Shown here: piece by piece, positions 57,872 to 64,000 of the stretch
Layout of the letters: each line of letters starts with the position of its first letter
How positions within the stretch are numbered: the stretch's first letter is position 1
From: Paratinospora sagittata
Taxonomy: Eukaryota > Streptophyta > Magnoliopsida > Ranunculales > Menispermaceae
Assembly: GCA_035771175.1 (NCBI GenBank)
Contig: CM069603.1
Location: 27,434,308-27,498,307 of the forward strand
DNA length: 64,000 bases
Direction: 5' to 3'
The notes under the pieces: generated by a model
What the model was told of the DNA's origin: nothing
Databases searched by the model: none
The model's input: the letters and a program-made list of their open reading frames with translations, nothing else
Position numbers and translations under genes: made by a program

Positions 57872-59002
57872 TGTAGGTGAATTTTTGCTTTGAAAGATGT
57901 TTAAAAACACTTAAGAACTTGTTTTGGACTTGTAGAAATCAAAGTATGAAAAATGACACAAGTTCAAGTATTTTGCAAAAGTTGTTCTTCAAATGAGCAA
58001 GTGTGGTATTTATAGAAAAACATCAGACAACGGCACAAGAACGCATTCCTAAATGAAGGAGCACGCTTCTCCTTTGAAATCTAAAACTTTTTAGATTTCC
58101 CTCCAATCAAGGAGCGTGTTCCTTATATGAGGAGCACATTCCTTAATATGTCCATTGGGCATACGAGCAAGGTCATTCATCAAGAACCACTGACTTTATA
58201 AAATTTTCTATTTTGCCCTTGACTACAAGAGCTCATTCCTATTAAGAGGAGCGCGTTCCTTTTTTCTAAATCAAAAAATTTTAGTCTCGAGAAAAACAAT
58301 AGGAGTTCATTCCTTAAACTCTGATCAGAAAAAATTGAGTCTCGAGAAAATTCACAGGAGCGTGTTCCTTGAAAGATGAGCACGTCCATTTACGTTGAAG
58401 TGATAGAAACCCAATTTTTTTGATCAAAAAGAGTTTAAGACATTGTCAAACATATAAACTAACTTTTAAACATTTTTGGCAAGATTGAAACACAATTGAC
58501 AAAGATAAACGCGTGTAAAACGATCGATTACAACAAATGATCAATACATTCGATACGATACACGTAAAATGATAAAACCATGCAAAGTTGGTAATACGAA
58601 TGCATGATAATCGATGATATAAATATGCACGATAAATAATTTTAACTATATGATTGCACAATAATCATGATAATGTGTGTACATGCATGACCAATATAAT
58701 ATTAGTATATATGCATGAGTATGATAACCTATATGCATGATTTTCAAAAAGATGCAAAACATATTGTGGTTGGAACGTGTAATAGTTACTTTAAAACACT
58801 GAGATTCTAAACAAGAATTACAAACATGAAGCTCTTGAATATTCGTGCAATGTTGTTTCATCCACATGCTTTGACAATATAGTTGAATCTATTTGATATA
58901 GCTAGTTAGCACTAAAACAACTACGTCAAAGAGATTAGTGATCACAAGTATGTTGTTTGTAATCATCAAAACAAAAATAGGGTGAAAGTCGTTACATCAA
59001 CA
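57872..59002 (-). repeat. SIRE-like LTR, minus strand, tail to tail with the previous one
   Basis: On the minus strand it starts TGTTGATGTAACGACTTTC with TTTTGATGATTACAAAC, has TATA CTATAAATACC (58005-58015) and ends AAAATTCACCTACA. It carries seven to nine words of the type GGAGCGCGTTCCTT (58040-58390). The flanks GCAAA and TAATA do not match, so this is not a clean solo LTR. It cuts the Tork-like integrase at 59003. Confidence 0.7.
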
Positions 59003-60180
59003 TAATATACAAGGAACCTATATGCACTATTGTTATGAGCATAACCAATGAATGTACAATCAATGGTTTTGGGTACTATCTTAACCCTTTTAGGTTCTGA
59101 TGTTGCTACCTTGGCTAAATAACCCCACACTTTTAAATATTTATAGGAATGTTTCTTACCTTTCATAACTTATGGAGTAACATCTTTTTTTTTTTACGGG
59201 GTATTTTGTTAAGAATGTAGTTAGCAGAAAGAATTGCTTCCCCCCACATATTCTGAGGTAACTCAGAACTTATCAACATGGCATTCATCATTTCTTTCAA
59301 TGCTCGGTTCTTACGTTCAACAATACCATTTGATTAAGGAGAATAAGGAGCGGTTGTTTGATGAATAATACCATGTTATTGATAGAACGCACCCAAAGGT
59401 TCAATGGATTGGTTCAAACCGTGAAATCGAACCGATGTGTTTTTAATAAGTTCGGTTTGGTTTTTAATAAGTTCGGTTTGGTTTAGGTTTGAAAAAAGTA
59501 TAAAACAATAGGTTTGATACGGATTGTGGTTCAAAAATTAAAACTATTAATATTTATTTTTTATGATATAAACATTCTCATTGAAAAATTATATAATCAT
59601 TTTTATATAGTAAAGGTAGTTTTCAAGTTTTTTAAATATGCATTAAAAAAGTTAAAATTACGTTATATACATACATATATAAGTGGTTATTTTAATTTAT
59701 TTAATGTATGTACATGTAAAACTTCAAAGCAATCAATCCAAACCGAACCAAACCGATTATGTTTGGTTCGGTTTGGTTTGGTTTGGTAATTCAAAATAAA
59801 CCAATTAAGCTAAACCGAACCGAAACCGATTATATTTGGTTTGATTTAGGTTTGAGCATTAAATCGATCCAAACTGAACCGTCGATACCCCTACAAAAAG
59901 GTGCTTCGTATTCACCACATTTGTCGCTTCTTATTGCCTTTATCTTTTTTTCAAGTTGATTTTCAACCTCATTCTTATAGTGTTTAAATACTTCCAAGGC
60001 CTCATCTTTGCTTTTAAGCAAATATACATAACAATATCTTGCACTATCATTTATAAAAGTAATAAAATACTTTTTTCCACCTCTAATTTGTACAAATTTT
60101 AAGTCACATGCATCACTGTGAATTAACTCTAGAGGTTCAGTGTTTCTCTCAACTGAATAAAATTGCGTTTTAGCTAACTT
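59003..60180 (-). pseudogene. Tork-like integrase, split by a MITE
   Basis: The upstream part has [20 protein letters not shown] and [17 protein letters not shown] (60021-59905). After the MITE it resumes with HGIIHQTTAPYSP, LNVRTEH-like sequence and AILSANYILNKIP (about 59375-59200). The C-terminal KYLKVWGYLAKVATSEPKRV and TIDCTFIGYAHNNSAYRF (59150-59010) follows. It ends abruptly at the SIRE-like LTR. Confidence 0.88.
59400..59894. mobile_element. MITE of the GGTTCAAACCGTGAAATCGAAC family (copy 2)
   Basis: One end is TTGGTTCAAACCGTGAAATC. The other end ACTGAACCGTCGATACCCCTA is the reverse of TAGGGGTATCGAC, close to the TAGGGGTGTCAA end of a widespread hAT-type MITE group. The interior has repeated GGTTTGGTTTGG and CCGAACCGA words. 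Flanks (minus strand) CCTTTTTG and CCTTTGGG could be an 8-bp duplication with two mismatches. It is inserted in the integrase reading frame. Confidence 0.7.
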
Positions 60181-60419
60181 GTCTTAACACATATTTCACT
60201 CTTTTTGGATCAATTTGATAGTTAGGCAACAATTCTAAATTCATCAATTCCGTACTGAATTAAAATTAAAGTGTCCTAATCTATCATATCATAAACAAGA
60301 AGACTCCAATAAGTAAACATAAGATGAATCTTTATTATCTTCGAAAGTGCGGATTACAGACATTACATTCATTTTGAATAACCCATTTTTCCACAAATAC
60401 ACTATTTTTAGAGAGTACA

Positions 60420-61615
60420 AATTTGTTAGTCAAAGACCATCCTAAAGCCACTTTTGTTTAATAATAAGCCAGAAACAAGATTCTTGCGGATGTCAGGTAC
60501 ATGCAACACGTCGGTCAAGGTGAGTTCCTTTCTCGAGGTCATCTTGATAACTACCTTCCCAAGGTCAGTAATTGTTGAAGTTGCCGAATTCCCCATGATT
60601 AGATTACGTCTTCTTATTGGTGTATAAGAGGAAAACACACTCTTATTAGCATAGGCATGTCGAGTGACTCCAGTATCAATCCACCACTCTTTAGGATCAT
60701 CTACCATGTTTGCTTCAAAGACCACAACAAACAACATCATTTCATAAACTTCTTCGAGCAGCTTCTCCTCAGTCACATTGACTTGATCTTTCTTAGACTT
60801 TTCCTTGGATCGACAATCCTTCGCTTTGTGCCCTTATTTTTGACAAATAAAGCACTTTCCGTTGAACTTCTGTTATTTGCCTTTCCATTGGGCTGGACCA
60901 TCACCAGTGTGCTTGCGCTTCTCGTTGTTCTTGTGGGGCTTTCCCTCCACAAGGTTAGCTTTAGGCTCTGTAGATTGGCATCCAATCTTCTAGTCATGAA
61001 TCTTATTCTCTTGTTCAATTCGCAATCTGACAATAAAATCTTCAAGACCCATCTCCTTACGCTTGTGCTTGAGATAGTTCTTGAAATCTTTCCAAGAAGG
61101 TGGCAACTTCTCAAAAATTGCAGCCACTTGAAAAGATTCACTCAAAGACATTCTTTCTGCATGAATCTCATGGAAAATGATCTGCAGCTCTTGAACTTGA
61201 TCCAACACAGTTTTTGAGTCCACCATCTTGTAATCAATGAACCTACTAACCACAAATTTCTTCTGGCCAACATCTTTAGTCTTGTACTTCTTGTCCAAGG
61301 AATTCCACAGCTCCTTGGCAATACAAACTGTACTATACACATTATATAGTGTATGTTCAAGTCCATTTAGAATGTAATTCTTGCATAGGAAATCTGAATG
61401 TCTCTATGCTTGAATTGTAGTAATTACATGATTATTAGTCTCATGAGTTCAAGTTCTTCTTCATTCAGCACCTTGACCAAGTTGAGGGTGGTCGGGTAAA
61501 ACAACATCTTCTGTTGCAACCTTTTGAAGTCAGTGCCAGTGAACTTTTTGGCTTCTCAGGTTTCACAGAAGCAGTAGTTGGAGTAGGAGTAGGATTTATC
61601 TTCATTGAAAATTAC
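60420..61615 (-). pseudogene. Tork-like gag and protease
   Basis: Gag starts near 61602 (MKINPTPTPTTASV, then FTGTDFKRLQQKMLFYPTT in shifting frames). Open 61340-60990 holds AKELWNSLDKKYKTKDVGQK, KFVVSRFIDYKMVDSKTVLD and VAAIFEKLPPSWKDFKNYLK (UBN2-type gag). The knuckle CFICQKxGHKAKDC (about 60815-60860) has a stop. Open 60776-60426 holds the protease: [19 protein letters not shown], with Asp-Thr-Gly intact, then [19 protein letters not shown]. Confidence 0.9.
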
Positions 61616-61626
61616 CTTAGGATTGT

Positions 61627-62934
61627 TGTTTGTAGATGGTGGCAAGCTTCACAGAATATAGCATTCAAAATAATTAACCAAACTAGTCCTCAGGCTTCGA
61701 GGTGGAGGTCTCGCTTAAATACCATTCTTCTAGAGTAGCAAGCAGCCTCTCGTTCACTATTCAAAGGTACTAGGGACAAGACTTTGTCCAGCTAAACTAG
61801 ATCAACTGTTATTTCAGTAGAGTAATAGTATAACAGTAGTAGATCGAGACTAGAGTTTTACTCTATGTCGTTAAGATAATTTTGTTCCGCACTAGTGCTC
61901 ACGGTGTATGACAATTATCTCCCAGGATACAACGATCTCCTTCTTATGACAGCAACAAGTCAAATCACAAGAATAATCGAACTAATAAAAGTTGTAATCT
62001 CTCACAAAAATAGTGATAAAATATAAAATAAAGAAAGAGAGAAAATACTGAAAAATCAAATATTTTGGGATGAATTTTTTGAGTTCTGGATGACCCTATT
62101 TATAGATTTTTCGTAGTTGTACAAGGTGCCTTTTTGTGCACCATTCGATCAAGCTTGATCGCAACAAGATGCAATCTGAAAGTAGCGACCATAGCACCTG
62201 ATCATATACTGTTGGATCACACACGATCCATGAAGGCACGATCTGACAGCCTTGATCAGCACGTCTGATCGCACACCATTGGATCGAGCCTGATACGTGT
62301 AGGCGCGATATGATGGCCGCAATCGACGCATTTGATCCCACACGCCCTTGGATCACGGATGGTTGGCCCAGTTATGATCCGACGGCTCTAAACTACATAC
62401 ATCGAACCTGGACGTTTCCCTCTGATCAACCACGTTTATCGCATCTAGACATCCTCAATGAATGATCCAGATTCAATCTCCATGGACGCATCTCAGCCAT
62501 CCGATCTGTCTCGATTTCCAAAAATGAAAAGCTCCCCAACTCCTTGGGAAGTGCAAGGTGTTGTGCGCCCAATTACCCTTGCACGTGTGGTGCGTGTGCA
62601 ACCTAAGCCTTTCTTTGTGTATGTGTAGTGAGCTCAAATACAAGTGTAGAGTTTTAGCTACACTTATAAGTAAACACATAGTTTTCTAACTTTTCCATGT
62701 GGGACTAAACTTTGTTTACCAAATTTTACCACTTTACACTTCTCAAGTAGGCTACTTTAGACTTAATTTCTCATTCATATGAAAATGGGTTTAGCTAAAT
62801 AATTATATATTCCCAATATCCGCATATTAGATATTAATATTTAACTTGGTCGCACCCAAAATAATATGTGGGTCTCATTTAAATATTTAGCTCAAAATGA
62901 ACAAAAATTATGTTTGTTAGTCATTTTTCCAACA
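61627..62934 (-). repeat. Tork-like 5' LTR, 1.3 kb
   Basis: On the plus strand it runs from TGTTTGTAGATGGTGGCAAG to TCATTTTTCCAACA, so the minus strand starts TGTTGGAAAAATGAC, a frequent start in Tork/Tnt1-type LTRs. A TATA box (minus CTATAAATAG) is at 62097-62106. GATCGCAC(A/C)(C)CATTGGATC-type words recur at 62140-62400. A partial copy lies at 35.06-35.86 kb. Confidence 0.85.
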
Positions 62935-63186
62935 AGAAGATGAATGGGGTTTACGGTGGTGGGTAAAGTTAGTAAATGTTTTGGGGATAGGTGAGAATAA
63001 AATTTATGCAAGGGTATTTTAGACAAATCATAAAAAGGTATTGTAGAAAAAAAAAATTGGGTGTGGTAGCAACAACAACTAATGCGGTATGTTTAGTTGC
63101 TCCTTTTGTGTTTTATGTATTTTTTTTATCACAAGTTTTTCGATACCCGGGAGGTGTCCTCCTTCCCTTTTGGGCGAGACTATTTG
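62935..63186. other. Short unassigned stretch
   Basis: AT-rich DNA between the Tork-like LTR and a possible new LTR start. No gene was seen. Confidence 0.4.
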
Positions 63187-64000
63187 TAATACCCCAAAAC
63201 GATCTATTAATGGCCAATGATTTGTCACATGTGTGAAAATTTATATTTTTCTCTCCTTTCCTTTCCAACAATATCCTCTAATCTTTTTATTGGAAATAAC
63301 CAAAAATGGTGGTAGCAACAACGTCGTTATGCTACTGCGGCTACTCTTTCCGGCATCTAGAATACAAAAAAAAATGAGAAAGGAGCAGACGGTGAAGAAG
63401 AAGGAAAGGGAATAGAAGGGAAGGGAAGAAAGAGGCATGATGGTGATAGCAACAGTGCCATTGCTGCTGTTGTAAGATCCAAAACAGGGCAATGATTTGA
63501 TGAGCAAGAAGAAGAAAAGAAGAGAAAGCGAAGAAGAGGAACATTACCTCGAGGTGGTTTCGGCGAAGGCGATCCTATATAGCGTCACTTGTTCCCTAGT
63601 TCTCTAGGTTGAGAATAGGATGGAGAGTATGGGAGGCCGCTGTAGAGAATTAGACATTATATAAGTTAAGGTTTTCATTCATGGCTGCCATTTCCAACGC
63701 CAAAACAGAGTAATCAATTGTAAACAAACTTACGGTGATAGGAGGAGTTCGTCGTGGGTGGTGTTTCGACGCTGCACTGATAGAGGTCACTCTGTGTGCT
63801 CAAGCTCTACGGTTGAGAGTAGAATGAAGAAGATGTCGTTGAGTGTGACGGCTGGGAAAAGTTCCTCCTATTAATGTAATAGGATTAGGGTTTTGGGTAG
63901 TGATTTGGTTTCCAATATGCATCTTGCATGAAGTGAAATTTAGAGTAGATTAAGGAGTAATTTTTGGTTATTTCCAATAAAAGATATTAGAGTTTTGGAT
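63184..64000 (+). repeat. Possible start of a gypsy LTR running off the window
   Basis: TGTAATACCCCAAAACGATC resembles the TGTAATACCCC start of many plant gypsy LTRs. The following 800 bp have purine-rich stretches and ACTCTACGGTTGAGAGTAGAATG / TCTCTAGGTTGAGAATAGGATG repeats (about 63601 and 63808) but no conserved ORF. No partner LTR is in the window, so this is tentative. Confidence 0.3.

Larger units (their letters stand above)
59003..62934 (-). mobile_element. Tork-like Ty1/copia element, 5' part (LTR, gag, protease, integrase)
   Basis: Minus strand: 5' LTR (62934-61627), gag (about 61615-60990), zinc knuckle, protease (60.7 kb), pre-integrase and integrase (60.1-59.0 kb). Reverse transcriptase, RNase H and the 3' LTR are missing. 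No TGGTATCAGAGC primer site is visible between LTR and gag, where only about 20 bp remain. A MITE splits the integrase. Confidence 0.85.

Noticed and set aside
60657..61217. 186-codon plus-strand ORF, the second longest sense-looking frame of its region
   Set aside because: It is antisense to the Tork-like gag and protease, whose motifs are clear on the minus strand.
1..64000. tRNA, rRNA, CRISPR or organellar insertions
   Set aside because: No cloverleaf-like segment apart from the SINE, no rRNA signature and no regular repeat-spacer array was seen. A tRNA or organelle search by software would be needed to exclude small remnants.

Overview
This is a window of nuclear DNA from a flowering plant, most likely a eudicot. 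The evidence is a spliced gene with GT-AG introns and a plant-type protein, a plant Au-like SINE, and plant lineages of LTR retrotransposon (SIRE-like and Tork-like Ty1/copia, Tekay/Del-like and Tat-like Ty3/gypsy). L1-type LINEs, a PIF/Harbinger DNA transposon and small MITEs are also present. The species cannot be named from the sequence. No rRNA, tRNA, CRISPR or organellar segment was recognised.

One host gene is clear. TSR3 encodes the 18S rRNA aminocarboxypropyltransferase. It lies on the minus strand from about 25.6 kb down to 6.38 kb, as ten small exons (915 nt of CDS, 304 residues) whose splice phases all join correctly. Its introns have been expanded by transposons. Intron 2 (17.9-25.4 kb) holds two LINE fragments, two copies of a MITE, a SINE scrap and a degenerate gypsy integrase. 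Intron 6 holds a SINE with a target-site duplication. Intron 7 holds a LINE stub with an 18-bp duplication and a 3' gypsy fragment with a 2.6-kb LTR.

Layout: 0-1.1 kb, end of a SIRE-like LTR; 1.1-4.1 kb, AT-rich DNA with a MITE; 4.1-5.96 kb, a 5'-truncated LINE with poly(A); 6.4-25.6 kb, TSR3; 26.4-34.8 kb, a decayed PIF/Harbinger element (transposase plus Myb/SANT-like protein) split by a solo gypsy LTR with a perfect 5-bp duplication; 35.06-35.9 kb, a Tork-like LTR fragment; 35.9-53.7 kb, a Tat-like element interrupted by a full-length minus-strand Tekay-like element (37.7-45.1 kb) and by a SIRE-like LTR plus gag start (45.3-47.36 kb); 53.7-57.87 kb, the 3' part and LTR of another SIRE-like element; 57.87-59.0 kb, an opposing SIRE-like LTR; 59.0-62.93 kb, a minus-strand Tork-like element lacking reverse transcriptase, with a MITE in its integrase; 63.19-64 kb, possible start of another LTR.

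All the transposon ORFs carry stops, frameshifts or deletions, so none looks autonomous. The most interesting points are the spliced antisense gene at the 3' end of the Tat element, the roughly 75-bp inverted repeats at the ends of one LTR, the GGAGC..GCTCC words shared by LTRs of both superfamilies, and an exon-like segment with a stop inside TSR3 intron 5.
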